DNA from: Nonomuraea sp. PA05
Lineage (GTDB): Bacteria; Actinomycetota; Actinomycetes; Streptosporangiales; Streptosporangiaceae
Assembly (NCBI RefSeq): GCF_008086045.1
Contig: NZ_VSEY01000015.1
Span: forward strand, 124,001-188,000
Direction of reading: 5' to 3'
DNA: 64,000 nucleotides
A model generated the notes under the pieces. It was not told where the DNA came from and made no database searches. It saw only the letters and a program-made list of their open reading frames with translations. The translations under genes were made by a program, and so were the position numbers. This document shows, piece after piece, positions 18,498 to 26,983 of this stretch. Position 1 is the first letter of the stretch, and each line of letters starts with the position of its first letter.

Positions 18498-19550
18498 ATG
18501 CGACTGTTCGGGCGCAAGGACGCGGACGAAGGGGCCGGTGGGCCGGCCGAGGCCATCGCCGGATTCTGGACGTGGTGGCAGGAGGCCAGGCCACGACTCG
18601 ACGCCCTGCTGGGGGCGGGTGACGGCGAGGGGGTCGAGGAGCTGCTCACCCCGGCGGTCACCGCGATCCATCCGGGGCTGGTCTACGAGGTGGCCCCCGG
18701 CAAGGAGGCCGCGCACGCCCTCGTGGTGACCGCGGCGGGCGACGCCGAGCTGCGCTCGCTCGCGCACCGGTGGGCCAAGGCGGCGCCGCCGTCCGACCTG
18801 CTGTGGGAGTTCCACCCCTCGCGCCAGCCCAACCCGCAGGCGACGGAGCTCAGGATCGACGTGGGCGGCTTCGTCTTCGAGCTCGACAAGCTCACGCTCG
18901 GCCTGCGCGTGCCCCGCAACCAGCCCAGGGTGGACGTGTCCGCCTACCATCCGATCTTCGGCGAGCTCGACGAGGACACCAGGATGGAGACCACGCTGCT
19001 GGCCCTCGACTGGCTGCTCGGCGAGGACGACGTGGCCAGGTGGGTGGGCGAGATCACCGCGGTCACGTTCGAGCCGATCGACTCCGTGGCGGCCGTGCAC
19101 CTGCCCGCCGTCGTCGCCGATGTGGCCTCCGGCTACGCGCAGGAGGAGTGGGTGCTGCTGGAGGGCCAGACCGGCACCGGCGCGCCCCTGGTCGCCACCG
19201 CCCGCCACCCGCTGCGGCCGGTGGACCATCCGCTGTTCGACCAGCACATCGCCATCACGCTGCCGTACGCGCACCGCGACGAGAACGGCCTGCCGGTCGG
19301 CGACTCCCTGACCGCGCTGCGCGACTTCGAGGAGCGCCTGGCGGCCCGCCTGCTCAAGCTGCGCGACGACGCCGTGCTGGCCGCCCACCTCAGCGCCGAG
19401 GGGCATCGGATCATCCACGTGTACGCCGACCCGACGGGGGACGCGGCGATCCACGCCAAGGAGCTGATCGTGGGGTGGGAGGAGGGCGAGCCCCGGGTGG
19501 ACGTGACCTCCGACCCCGCCTGGACCGCGGTGGCCCCGTTCCTGACCTGA
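18498..19550 (+). CDS. Conserved hypothetical protein, possibly DUF695-related
   Basis: A 350-residue soluble protein lying between mnmA and the cysteine desulfurase. It begins MRLFGRKD, then FWTWWQEARPRL, which resembles the start of DUF695-type domains. It has no catalytic motif I can name, no membrane segments and no cysteines in obvious pairs. The ATG at 18498 has GGGAG 13 nt upstream; ATG 18471 is in frame and cannot be excluded. Its place between two sulfur-transfer genes is shared by many actinobacteria, but it faces the other way and no role should be assumed from that. Confidence 0.7.
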   Translation: MRLFGRKDADEGAGGPAEAIAGFWTWWQEARPRLDALLGAGDGEGVEELLTPAVTAIHPGLVYEVAPGKEAAHALVVTAAGDAELRSLAHRWAKAAPPSDLLWEFHPSRQPNPQATELRIDVGGFVFELDKLTLGLRVPRNQPRVDVSAYHPIFGELDEDTRMETTLLALDWLLGEDDVARWVGEITAVTFEPIDSVAAVHLPAVVADVASGYAQEEWVLLEGQTGTGAPLVATARHPLRPVDHPLFDQHIAITLPYAHRDENGLPVGDSLTALRDFEERLAARLLKLRDDAVLAAHLSAEGHRIIHVYADPTGDAAIHAKELIVGWEEGEPRVDVTSDPAWTAVAPFLT

Positions 19551-19563
19551 GCCTGTTCTTGGT

Positions 19564-20727
19564 CTAGCCCAGGCCCGCGCGGCGGGCGCGTTCGACTGCT
19601 GCCGGGAGCACCTCGATCAGCCGATCGACGTCCTCGCGCGTCGAGGTGTGCCCCAGCGTGAACCGCAGCGACCCGCGGGCCGCCGCCGCGTCGGCGCCCA
19701 TGGCCAGCAGCACGTGGGACGGCTGCGCGACCCCGGCCGAGCAGGCCGACCCGGTCGAGCACTCCACCCCCTTGGCGTCGAGCAGCATGAGCAGCGCGTC
19801 GCCCTCGCAGCCGGGGAAGGAGAAGTGCGCGTTGCCGGGCAGCCGGTCGACGGGGTCGCCGTTGAGCACCACGTCCGGCACCGCGTCGCGGACGCGCTGG
19901 ATGAGCTCGTCACGCAGCTCAACCAGCCGCCGCCCCAGCTCCTCCTGCTCGCGCACGGCGGTGCTGACGGCGGCGGCGAGCCCCGCGATGGCGGGCGCGT
20001 CGAGCGTGCCGGAGCGCACGTCGCGCTCCTGCCCGCCGCCGTGCTGGACGGAGACCGGCGTCAGCCCCCTGGCCAGCAGCAGCGCCCCGGCCCCCATCGG
20101 CCCGCCGATCTTGTGGCCGGTCAGCGTGAGCGCGTCGGCCCCCGAGCCGGAGAACGACACGGGCAACTGCCCGACGGCCTGGACGGCGTCGGTGTGGAAC
20201 GGGATGCCGTGGTCGTGCGCGATGGCGGCCAGCACGTGGACGGGCTGGACGGTGCCGACCTCGTTGTTGGCCCACATGATGCTGATCATGGCCACGTCGC
20301 CGGGGTCGCGCTCGATGGCGGCGCGCAGCGTCTCGGGGTGCAGGCGGCCGTGCTCGTCCACCTCCAGCAGCTCCACCTCGGCGCCCTGGCTGTCGGCCAG
20401 CCAGTGGGCGGGGTCGAGCGCGGCGTGGTGCTCCACCGAGCTGATCAGCACCCGCCTGCGCGGGCGGCGCGCCCAGTAGAGGCCCTTGATCGCCAGGTTG
20501 TCGGCCTCGGTGCCGCCGGAGGTGAAGACGACCTCGCTGGGACGGGCGCCGAGCGCGCCGGCGATCGTCTCGCGCGATTCCTCCACCACTCTGCGCACCT
20601 GGCGGCCGGTCGCGTGCAGGGAGGAAGCATTTCCGACGCGTTTGAGTTGAGCCGTCATGGCCTCGATCGCTTCGGGCAGCATGGGGGTGGTCGCCGCATG
20701 ATCAAGGTAGGCAGACGGTCTGGTCAC
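19564..20727 (-). CDS. Cysteine desulfurase (IscS/NifS family)
   Basis: A 387-residue PLP enzyme. It opens with AYLDHAATTP, has the PLP-holding Lys206 in LTGHKIGGP, and the mobile-loop cysteine Cys329 in ECSTGSACSAG. It supplies sulfane sulfur for Fe-S clusters and tRNA thiolation (mnmA is close by). I take GTG 20727 as the start because it gives the normal MTRPSAYLDH N-terminus; a TTG at 20751 would sit inside the operator palindrome. The minus-strand -10 TACAGT lies inside the TetR operator at 20751-20774, so this gene should be under control of the divergent TetR regulator. Confidence 0.93.
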   Translation of the reverse strand: MTRPSAYLDHAATTPMLPEAIEAMTAQLKRVGNASSLHATGRQVRRVVEESRETIAGALGARPSEVVFTSGGTEADNLAIKGLYWARRPRRRVLISSVEHHAALDPAHWLADSQGAEVELLEVDEHGRLHPETLRAAIERDPGDVAMISIMWANNEVGTVQPVHVLAAIAHDHGIPFHTDAVQAVGQLPVSFSGSGADALTLTGHKIGGPMGAGALLLARGLTPVSVQHGGGQERDVRSGTLDAPAIAGLAAAVSTAVREQEELGRRLVELRDELIQRVRDAVPDVVLNGDPVDRLPGNAHFSFPGCEGDALLMLLDAKGVECSTGSACSAGVAQPSHVLLAMGADAAAARGSLRFTLGHTSTREDVDRLIEVLPAAVERARRAGLG

Positions 20728-20750
20728 GTGCTCAGGGTATCTCGCTTGCA

Positions 20751-20774
20751 ACTGTACCGTCCGGACGGTACAGT
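20751..20774. promoter_or_regulatory. Perfect 24-bp palindromic TetR operator carrying both divergent -10 boxes
   Basis: The half ACTGTACCGTCC at 20751-20762 is followed by its exact reverse complement at 20763-20774. Because of the symmetry, TACAGT occurs at both ends, once per strand. On the plus strand TACAGT (20769-20774) is 6 nt before the TetR ATG, so the regulator mRNA should be leaderless. On the minus strand it lies 23 nt before the cysteine desulfurase GTG. Binding of one TetR dimer would shut both promoters. Confidence 0.85.
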
Positions 20775-20780
20775 AATCGC

Positions 20781-21296
20781 ATGCGAAGGGACGAGCTGCT
20801 GGACGCGGCAGAGGATCTGCTCTGCGACCAGGGCTCGGCCGCGCTCACCCTGGCGGCCGTGGCCGACCGGGCGGGCGTGAGCAAGGGCGGTCTCCTCTAT
20901 CACTACGGCTCCAAAGAGGCCCTGATCAAGGGCATGGTGGAGCGGTTGATCGAAGACTTCGACGCACTGACGGCCGCTCAGCCCGGCGACACGTACACCG
21001 AGCGCTACCTGGGTGCCACCCTCGCAGCCGTCCGCTCCGGCCGGCTGCGACGATGGGCGGTCGTCACGGGGGCGTCGGGCAACCTCTTCCTGCTCGCACC
21101 GCTGCGCGAGGCCATGACCCGATGGCATCGCGAGGAGCTGAGCGAAGAGCCCGACCCGGTGGCCTCGCAGATCGTCCGCCTCGCGTGTGAAGGTTTGTGG
21201 GACGTGGCCAGCCACGACCCCGAGCTGAACACGGAGGCCGACCTCCAGGCCCTGGAGCGGCGCCTCAAAGCGCTGATCGCCCCGACGTCCGCCTGA
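20781..21296 (+). CDS. TetR-family transcriptional regulator
   Basis: A 171-residue repressor, rather short for the family. The N-terminal helix-turn-helix spans about 25-45 (LAAVADRAGVSKGGLLYHYGSKEAL), and the remaining two thirds are a helical ligand-binding domain. It starts 6 nt after a -10 box that sits in a perfect palindrome, so autoregulation is very likely. Its other direct target is the divergent cysteine desulfurase. The MFS gene 213 nt downstream may be a third target, with the TetR binding the exported compound; that part is inference. Confidence 0.9.
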   Translation: MRRDELLDAAEDLLCDQGSAALTLAAVADRAGVSKGGLLYHYGSKEALIKGMVERLIEDFDALTAAQPGDTYTERYLGATLAAVRSGRLRRWAVVTGASGNLFLLAPLREAMTRWHREELSEEPDPVASQIVRLACEGLWDVASHDPELNTEADLQALERRLKALIAPTSA

Positions 21297-21458
21297 GTCC
21301 TTCCCCCTTTCATCCGCCACGCCGCGCCGCCCGCCCGGTTCCCGCATCCGACCGGCACGGCTCCGCGCCACGGAACGCTGAAGCGGCGACCCGCCGGTCA
21401 CCGCTGCCCAGCGCGCAATCGGGGCGTTCTGCCCACATCCCAGACAGACACATTTCAC

Positions 21459-21485
21459 GGGCGGCCCCAACCCGCCCGCCCTTTT
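21459..21485 (+). terminator. Possible terminator between tetR and the MFS gene
   Basis: The stem GGGCGG (21459-21464) / CCGCCC (21472-21477) with a 7-nt loop is followed by GCCC and TTTT at 21482-21485. It would end the tetR transcript shortly before the MFS ribosome site. The stem is short and GC-only, so this is tentative. Confidence 0.4.
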
Positions 21486-21509
21486 CATGACTTCTTGTGA
21501 GGTGGCCTG

Positions 21510-22700
21510 ATGACCCGCGAGCTGAGGAATGCCCGTTACGGGGCGATCCTCACCTTTGTCCTTGCCGGCCTGATGGTGGGCACGATGACCGTGCGCATCC
21601 CCGCCCTGACCGACAAGCTCGGCCTGTCCGAAGCCATGGTCGGCACCATCCTGCTGGTGTGGGGCCTGGGCGCGCTGGTGACCATGCAGTCCATGCGCCG
21701 CGTCATGGCACGCGTGGGCAGCCGGACGCTCCTGCGGGCAGGCGGCCCCCTGACGGCACTCAGCCTCCTCGGCGTCGCCGTCGCCCCCGACCTTCCCCTG
21801 CTCCTGGTGGCCGTGGCGCTGTTCGGCATGGCCTTCGGCACCGTGGACGTCTCCATGAACGCCCAAGGTTCCGCTGTCGAGCAGGCCTACGGGCGGCCCC
21901 TGATGAACGGCATGCACGCCGGCTGGTGCGTGGGCGCCATCTCGGCGGGCGGCCTCGGCAGCCTGGCGATCGCCGTCGGCCTGCCGTTCACCGCGAACGT
22001 GGCGCTGATCGCCCTCGTGTCCCTGCCGGTCATGGTGCTGCTGGGCCGCACGTACCTGCCGGAGCCCCCGGCGGCCGAGACCGCGCAGGCGGGCCGCCGC
22101 CGCATGCCGCCGATCGTCTACCTGCTCGGCGTCATCATGTTCTTCGCGTTCATGGTCGAGGGCACCGTCGCCGACTGGAACGGCCTGTACCTGCGCGACG
22201 AGCTCGGCGCACCCGAGGCCGTGGCGGCGCTCGGCTACCCGGTCTTCGAGGTGGGCATGCTGATCGCCCGGCTCACGGGTGACCGGCTGCGCCTCCGGTT
22301 CGGGGTGCGCGGCATGCTGACTGTGTCCGGGGTGGCCACGGCCGGGTTCTTCGCGGTCGTGCTGCTGGCGCCGGCGGCGGTGGTGGCGGTGTCCGCGATG
22401 TTCTTCGTCGGGCTCGGCGTGGCGACCATCTCGCCGCTCACGCTGTCGCTCGCCGGCACCGCGACCGACACCCCCGGGCCCGCGATCGCCCAGGCGGGGG
22501 CCATGGGGTACACCGGGCTGCTGCTCGGGCCCGTGGTGATCGGGTTCCTGTCGGACGCCACCTCGCTCCGTACGGCGCTGGGCATCGGCGTGGTGCTCGG
22601 CGTGCTGATCGCGCTGTCGGCGCGGATGCTGCCCCGCCGCGAGCCCGTGACCGAGCTGGACTCCCTGCCCGTACGCGAGACCGTGGAGGCCGCGGCCTGA
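21510..22700 (+). CDS. MFS transporter
   Basis: A 396-residue major facilitator protein with twelve predicted membrane helices in two six-helix halves and a central charged loop near 195-205 (AAETAQAGRRRM). The helix 4-5 region contains GTVDVSMNAQGSAVE, typical of the small YbjJ/FucP-like MFS subgroup found widely in actinobacteria. The substrate cannot be told. The ribosome site GAGGTGG is correctly placed before ATG 21510. It follows a TetR regulator, a common exporter arrangement. Confidence 0.9.
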   Translation: MTRELRNARYGAILTFVLAGLMVGTMTVRIPALTDKLGLSEAMVGTILLVWGLGALVTMQSMRRVMARVGSRTLLRAGGPLTALSLLGVAVAPDLPLLLVAVALFGMAFGTVDVSMNAQGSAVEQAYGRPLMNGMHAGWCVGAISAGGLGSLAIAVGLPFTANVALIALVSLPVMVLLGRTYLPEPPAAETAQAGRRRMPPIVYLLGVIMFFAFMVEGTVADWNGLYLRDELGAPEAVAALGYPVFEVGMLIARLTGDRLRLRFGVRGMLTVSGVATAGFFAVVLLAPAAVVAVSAMFFVGLGVATISPLTLSLAGTATDTPGPAIAQAGAMGYTGLLLGPVVIGFLSDATSLRTALGIGVVLGVLIALSARMLPRREPVTELDSLPVRETVEAAA

Positions 22701-22712
22701 CATCATCGGGCG

Positions 22713-23210
22713 ATGGATCTTGAGCAGAAGGTGCCCTTCGACGTCGCCGCCTACGTGGAACGGGTGCGATCAGGCCCCTGCTTCATCTGCGCCATCGCGG
22801 CCGGTGACCCGGAGTACGCGCTGGAGCAGATCGTCTACGAGGACGAGGAGCATCTGGCGTTCCTGGCGCGTTACCCCACCTTGCCCGGCTACGTCCTGGT
22901 CAGCCCGAAGCGGCACGTCGAGCACGTCGTACGCGACCTCGACGAGCGAGCCTTCCACGCGATCATGGCCGTCGTCAGAAGGGTGGCCCTGGCCGTGGAG
23001 TCGGTCGTCCCGTCGGAGCGCACGTACGTGCTGTCCCTGGGCAGCCGGCAGGGTAACGCCCACCTGCACTGGCACATCGCCCCGCTACCTCCCGGCACGC
23101 CGTACGACCAGCAGCAGTTCCACGCCCTGATGGCGGAGAACGGCGTGCTCCCCTGGACCCAGGAACAGGCCGAGGAGCTGGCCGCCCGCCTCAGGGCGGC
23201 GCTGTCCTGA
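22713..23210 (+). CDS. HIT-family nucleotide hydrolase/transferase
   Basis: A 165-residue histidine-triad protein. The active site HLHWHI has His117, His119 and His121, with His121 the expected nucleophile. CFIC (23-26) at the N-terminus resembles the metal-binding CxxC of many HIT proteins. It is likely to act on dinucleoside polyphosphates or AMP-linked substrates. It starts 12 nt after the MFS stop and may be cotranscribed. Confidence 0.92.
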   Translation: MDLEQKVPFDVAAYVERVRSGPCFICAIAAGDPEYALEQIVYEDEEHLAFLARYPTLPGYVLVSPKRHVEHVVRDLDERAFHAIMAVVRRVALAVESVVPSERTYVLSLGSRQGNAHLHWHIAPLPPGTPYDQQQFHALMAENGVLPWTQEQAEELAARLRAALS

Positions 23211-23276
23211 GACATTCCGCGGCTGCCTGGGCCCGAACGAGGCGGGCAAGAGGCCGGGGCTGGGGCTCCTGGAGCG

Positions 23277-23297
23277 GCGCGGGTCTTCGGCCCGTGC
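23277..23297. terminator. Small hairpin between convergent HIT and SDR genes
   Basis: GCGCGGG (23277-23283) pairs with CCCGTGC (23291-23297), including one G-U pair, across TCTTCGG. It lies in the 135-bp convergent spacer, where a bidirectional terminator is expected. The spacer holds nothing else I recognise. Confidence 0.4.
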
Positions 23298-23345
23298 AGA
23301 CCGATCCCGCTCAGGAAACTCATCGCCCGGGATCACGCATCGCCG

Positions 23346-24032
23346 TCAGGACACGGTGAACCCCCCGTCCACCGGCAGGATCGAGCCGGTGACGTAGGGC
23401 GCGCCGATCACGTACCTGATCGCGCCAGCCACATCCTCCGGCCGTCCGACGCGGCCGGCGGGGAGCGTCCCCGCGACCGCCTCGAACTGGGCCCGCCGCT
23501 GCTCCTCGGGCAGGAACGACCACCAGGCCGTGTCCACGACGCCCGGCGAGACGGCGTTGATCCGCACCGGGGCCAGCTCGGCGGCCAGCGGCGGCACGAT
23601 CCGCTCGATCGCCCCGTTCACGGCGGCCAGACCCGCGGTCCCCGGCAGGGCGGCGCGCGCGCTCGCTGCGGAGACCATGGTGATGGAGCCGGTCACGCGG
23701 GCCCGCTGGATGGCGTACAGGTACGGGAACAGCTTGCCGTCGAACGCGTCCCGCACGGCGGACACCTCCAGCTCCGCCAGCGGCCCCATCGCGTCGGCGC
23801 CTCCGCTGAAGGCGAGCACCAGGTGGTCCAGCTCGCCCACCCGGTCGAAGAAGGCGGCCACCTCCTCCTGCGAGGTGCCGTCCACCTGCTCCGCCGCCGC
23901 CACGCTCTCCTTGGCGGCGGCCAGCCTCTCCGGGTCGCGGCCCGTGACGATCACCTCGGCGCCGTCGCCCGCCAGCAGCCGCGCCGTGGCCAGCCCGATG
24001 CCCGCCGTACCGCCCATGATCACTACACGCAT
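23346..24032 (-). CDS. SDR-fold protein lacking the canonical Tyr-Lys catalytic pair
   Basis: A 228-residue Rossmann protein with an intact cofactor loop GGTAGIG (7-13) and a C-terminal ILPVDGGFT tail typical of SDR enzymes. In the catalytic segment SARAALPGTAGLAAVNGAIE the usual Tyr and Lys of YxxxK are Leu135 and Asn139. It therefore either uses different chemistry or only binds NAD(P). The start ATG has GAGG nearby. The promoter region shared with the divergent TetR gene carries two copies of AGACGTT-NN-GTCT, so it is almost certainly repressed by that TetR. Confidence 0.85.
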   Translation of the reverse strand: MRVVIMGGTAGIGLATARLLAGDGAEVIVTGRDPERLAAAKESVAAAEQVDGTSQEEVAAFFDRVGELDHLVLAFSGGADAMGPLAELEVSAVRDAFDGKLFPYLYAIQRARVTGSITMVSAASARAALPGTAGLAAVNGAIERIVPPLAAELAPVRINAVSPGVVDTAWWSFLPEEQRRAQFEAVAGTLPAGRVGRPEDVAGAIRYVIGAPYVTGSILPVDGGFTVS

Positions 24033-24049
24033 CTTCCATCCTCTTTTCT

Positions 24050-24087
24050 AGACGTTCTGTCTCGTTTTTATACGAGACGTTGAGTCT
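24050..24087. promoter_or_regulatory. Two tandem TetR operators between divergent SDR and tetR
   Basis: AGACGTTCTGTCT (24050-24062) and AGACGTTGAGTCT (24075-24087) are two dyads of form AGAC-N5-GTCT whose starts are 25 bp apart. Between them GTCTCGT (24059-24065) and ACGAGAC (24072-24078) form a further inverted repeat. The second copy lies just upstream of the plus-strand -10 TAAAGT (24090-24095), itself 7 nt from the tetR ATG. The first covers the start region of the SDR promoter. Confidence 0.75.
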
Positions 24088-24102
24088 TGTAAAGTGGGCG
24101 GC

Positions 24103-24675
24103 ATGACAGGCGAGCGACGGCTGGGACGACCCCGCAGCGAGGGCACGCGCACCGCGATCCTCGCGGCGGCCCTGGAAGAGCTGGAGACCGGCGGCTACGC
24201 CGCGCTGACCATCGACGGCATCGCGCGCCGCGCAGGATGCGGCAAGCAGACGATCTACCGCTGGTGGCCGTCCAAGGCGGACGTCGTCCTGGAGGCGCTG
24301 CTCGAACGGGCCGAGACCACGATCGAGATCCCGGACGAGGGGTCGCTCTCCGACGACCTGCTCGCCTTCCTGACGGCCACGTTCCGGCAGCGGGGGCAGC
24401 GCCCCACCCTGGTCGGGCTGATGGCGCAGGCGCTGCTCGATCCCGTCTTCGCGACCGCGTTCAAGGAGAAGTTCCTGTTCAAGCGGCGGGCCGCGCTGCG
24501 GGTCGTGCTGGAGCGGGCCGCCGCACGGGGCGAGCTGGCCGAGGGAGCCGACCTCGAACTGCTCATGGACGTCGTCTACGGGGTGCTCTGGTACCGGCTG
24601 CTGCTCGACCACGCGCCGCTGGACGACTCTGCCGGCGAACGGCTCGCCGCGCTGATCGTACGGGCCACGCGGTGA
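24103..24675 (+). CDS. TetR-family transcriptional regulator
   Basis: A 190-residue regulator. The helix-turn-helix lies at about 35-60 (IDGIARRAGCGKQTIYRWWPSKADV), the Trp-Trp type common in actinobacterial TetRs, with a helical C-domain behind it. I choose ATG 24103 rather than GTG 24094 because the -10 box TAAAGT ends exactly 7 nt before the ATG, as in leaderless genes. Twin operators in its promoter point to autoregulation and repression of the divergent SDR. Confidence 0.9.
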   Translation: MTGERRLGRPRSEGTRTAILAAALEELETGGYAALTIDGIARRAGCGKQTIYRWWPSKADVVLEALLERAETTIEIPDEGSLSDDLLAFLTATFRQRGQRPTLVGLMAQALLDPVFATAFKEKFLFKRRAALRVVLERAAARGELAEGADLELLMDVVYGVLWYRLLLDHAPLDDSAGERLAALIVRATR

Positions 24676-24694
24676 GCTCCCCGTCAGGACGGCG

Positions 24695-25456
24695 TCAGCT
24701 CGCCTGGCCGGTGGGCATGATGGTGACCTGCTGCAGGTTCGCCCGGGGCGGCAGGCTCGCCACGAACCCCACCGTCTGCGCGACGTCCTGAGGCGTGAGC
24801 CACTCCATCGCCTGCTTCGAACCCTCCAGCCACGCCAGCGCCCCCTCATCGGTGACGTGCCCCTGCAGCTCGGTGCCGACGATCCCCGGCTCGATCGCCG
24901 AGACCCGCACGTTCTTGGCCCCCAGCTCGGCCCGCAGGTGCCGCGACAAGTGCGTGACGAACGCCTTGGTGCCGGAGTAGACGGCGAAGTTCGGAAAGAT
25001 GTTCTGCGCCGCGATCGACGAGGTGTTGATCAGATCGGCCACTCCGCGCTCCCCTGCGGCCCGTACGAGCTGGGGGACGAACGCGCCGATCACGTTCATC
25101 AGACCCGTCACGTTGAGGTCGATCTGGCGCTGCCACTGGTCAGCGGCCAGCTCCTCGACCGGGGCGGGCAGCATGACGCCCGCGTTGTTGAACAGCAGGT
25201 CGGCCCCGCCCAGCTCGGCGGCCACCCGCCCGGCCGCCGCCTGCACGGCCGCCGCGTCGGTGACGTCGGCCGCCAGCGCCACGGCCCGGCCCCCGGCCCG
25301 CTCGATGCGGGCCACCAGATCGTCCAGCCGGTCGGCGCGCCGCGCCAGCACGGCGACCCGCGCGCCCAGCCCGGCCAGGTGCTCGGCCGTGGCCTCGCCG
25401 ATCCCGCTGGAGGCACCGGTGACGACGGCGACACGTCCGGAAAGAGAGGTGCTCAT
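24695..25456 (-). CDS. Classical short-chain dehydrogenase/reductase
   Basis: A 253-residue SDR with the NADP-type loop TGASSGIG (14-21), NNAGVM, the catalytic Ser in NTSS and an intact YSGTK. The Arg-rich end of strand 2 (ARRADR) favours NADP(H). The substrate is unknown; it belongs to the YdfG/serine-dehydrogenase-like group by appearance. It is convergent with the TetR at 24103 and divergent from an XRE regulator at 25640 that may control it. The 183-bp spacer upstream shows no clear palindrome. Confidence 0.92.
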   Translation of the reverse strand: MSTSLSGRVAVVTGASSGIGEATAEHLAGLGARVAVLARRADRLDDLVARIERAGGRAVALAADVTDAAAVQAAAGRVAAELGGADLLFNNAGVMLPAPVEELAADQWQRQIDLNVTGLMNVIGAFVPQLVRAAGERGVADLINTSSIAAQNIFPNFAVYSGTKAFVTHLSRHLRAELGAKNVRVSAIEPGIVGTELQGHVTDEGALAWLEGSKQAMEWLTPQDVAQTVGFVASLPPRANLQQVTIMPTGQAS

Positions 25457-25639
25457 GAGGTACGCCCTTCCAAAGTCACAAGCGGCCGGCTGACCGCGTT
25501 CCTCCAACAGCACACCAGGGAAAGCACCCTCCGCAGGGCGCCCGAGCATGCCCTGACCAGGCAGGTAATCGTGAGGCAGGTACTGGCGGGGCCACCCCTG
25601 GGTCATCGCGCCCACGAGAGGCGGGCCACACTGGAAACC

Positions 25640-26482
25640 ATGGACCGCAGCCGCGAGCTAGCCGACTTCCTGCGCTCACGCCGCGCCAGGATCACCCCCG
25701 ACCGCACGGGGCTGCCCGCCGACGGGCGTGCCCGCCGCGTGCCGGGCCTGCGCCGCGACGAGGTGGCCCGGCTGGCCGGTGTCAGCACGGAGTACTACAC
25801 CCGGCTGGAGCAGGGCCGCGCGGGCAACCCGTCGCCCGAGGTCACCGAGGCGCTCGCGCAGGCTCTGCAACTCGACGCCGCCGAGCGCGAGCACCTCACG
25901 GACCTGCTGGCCCGTCCCGCCCGCCACGCCCCGATCGCCCCGCAACGGGTCAGGCCGGGGCTGCACCTGATGGTGCAGACCCTCGACCACGTGCCCGCCT
26001 TCATCCTGGGCCGCCGCACGGACGTCCTGGCCGCCAACCGCCTGGCCCGCGAGGTGCTGACCGACTTCGACGCCCTGCCCGCGACCCAGCGCAACCTGGC
26101 CCGCTACTACCTGCTCGACCCGGCGGCGCGCACCCGTACCGGCGACTGGGAGCAGATCGCGGCGGAGACCGTCGCCATGCTCCGCCTCGAAGCGGGCCGC
26201 TACCCGCAGGACCGCCGCCTCGGCGACCTCGTCGGCGAGCTCACCCTGCGCTCGCCCGAGTTCAGCACCTGGTGGAACGACCACCGCGTGCTGCGCCGCA
26301 CCCACGGCACCAAGCGCTACCACCATCCGCTCGTCGGCGAGCTGCACTTCTCCTACGAGTCACTCCAGCCGCCCGGCGACCCGGACCAGACACTGTGCGT
26401 CTACAACGTCGAGCCGGGCTCCCCCACCGCCGAGGCGCTCCGCCTCCTCACGAGCTGGACGGCGCCCGCCGCCTCGCCCTGA
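25640..26482 (+). CDS. MmyB-like XRE-family transcriptional regulator
   Basis: A 280-residue regulator. The N-terminal XRE helix-turn-helix (about 35-95) contains PGLRRDEVARLAGVSTEYYTRLEQGR, the hallmark of the MmyB/XRE group. The C-terminal MmyB-like ligand pocket (about 105-270) has the HPLVGELHFSYESL motif near the end. In actinobacteria such proteins usually sit back-to-back with an oxidoreductase they regulate, as with the SDR here. The ATG start gives a family-typical N-terminus. Confidence 0.93.
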   Translation: MDRSRELADFLRSRRARITPDRTGLPADGRARRVPGLRRDEVARLAGVSTEYYTRLEQGRAGNPSPEVTEALAQALQLDAAEREHLTDLLARPARHAPIAPQRVRPGLHLMVQTLDHVPAFILGRRTDVLAANRLAREVLTDFDALPATQRNLARYYLLDPAARTRTGDWEQIAAETVAMLRLEAGRYPQDRRLGDLVGELTLRSPEFSTWWNDHRVLRRTHGTKRYHHPLVGELHFSYESLQPPGDPDQTLCVYNVEPGSPTAEALRLLTSWTAPAASP

Positions 26483-26486
26483 CCCG

Positions 26487-26864
26487 TCAGCCGCCGATCG
26501 GCGCGCAGATCACGTACACGTCGACGGGGGTCGGGTCCTCCTTGTCGTTCATGAAGAAGAGGCTCCACGCGTTGTTCACCTTGCCTGGATCGCCGCTGGT
26601 GTTGCTGGGGGCGCTCACCTCGGCGATCACTGGGCTCTCCCTGTCGTGCTCGCCGAGATGCGCGTAACCGCCGCCGACAGCCTGCCGCCCCTCCGGGCAC
26701 ACCACGTTCGTGGAGAGGTATCCGGCGGGGATCAGCCTGCGTTCCTTGACGTAACCGATCTCCGCGTCGCCCCTCCATGGCAGCCCGTCCGCCAGCGCCA
26801 CGCCGCCCCCGACGAGCGCCGCCCCCGCCAGCACGCCCGCCACGACCAGCCCGAACCCTCTCAT
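26487..26864 (-). CDS. Small secreted protein of unknown function
   Basis: A 125-residue protein with a signal peptide (hydrophobic 5-25, cleavage near ALA-DG). The mature part holds two cysteines, in NVVCPEG and YVICAP, that may form one disulfide, and a GGGYAH motif seen in other small exported actinobacterial proteins. GGAGGA is 8-9 nt before ATG 26864, so I prefer it to the GTGs just upstream. It is convergent with the XRE gene, with only 4 nt between stops. Function unknown. Confidence 0.75.
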   Translation of the reverse strand: MRGFGLVVAGVLAGAALVGGGVALADGLPWRGDAEIGYVKERRLIPAGYLSTNVVCPEGRQAVGGGYAHLGEHDRESPVIAEVSAPSNTSGDPGKVNNAWSLFFMNDKEDPTPVDVYVICAPIGG

Positions 26865-26983
26865 CACCACGCTCCTCCGTACCGGTGCGTGATCACGGTA
26901 GGCCGGCGCGATTGACGATCACTTGCAGGGTTCGTGGAGATCTGAGTGAGATGCCGGCCTTGATCGATCCGGATCCGTCCGCC

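Noticed and set aside
23577..25615. Gene-cluster reading of the two SDRs and regulators as one biosynthetic cluster
   Set aside because: The genes face different ways with separate promoters and operators; no scaffold enzyme (PKS, NRPS, terpene cyclase, lanthipeptide) is present.
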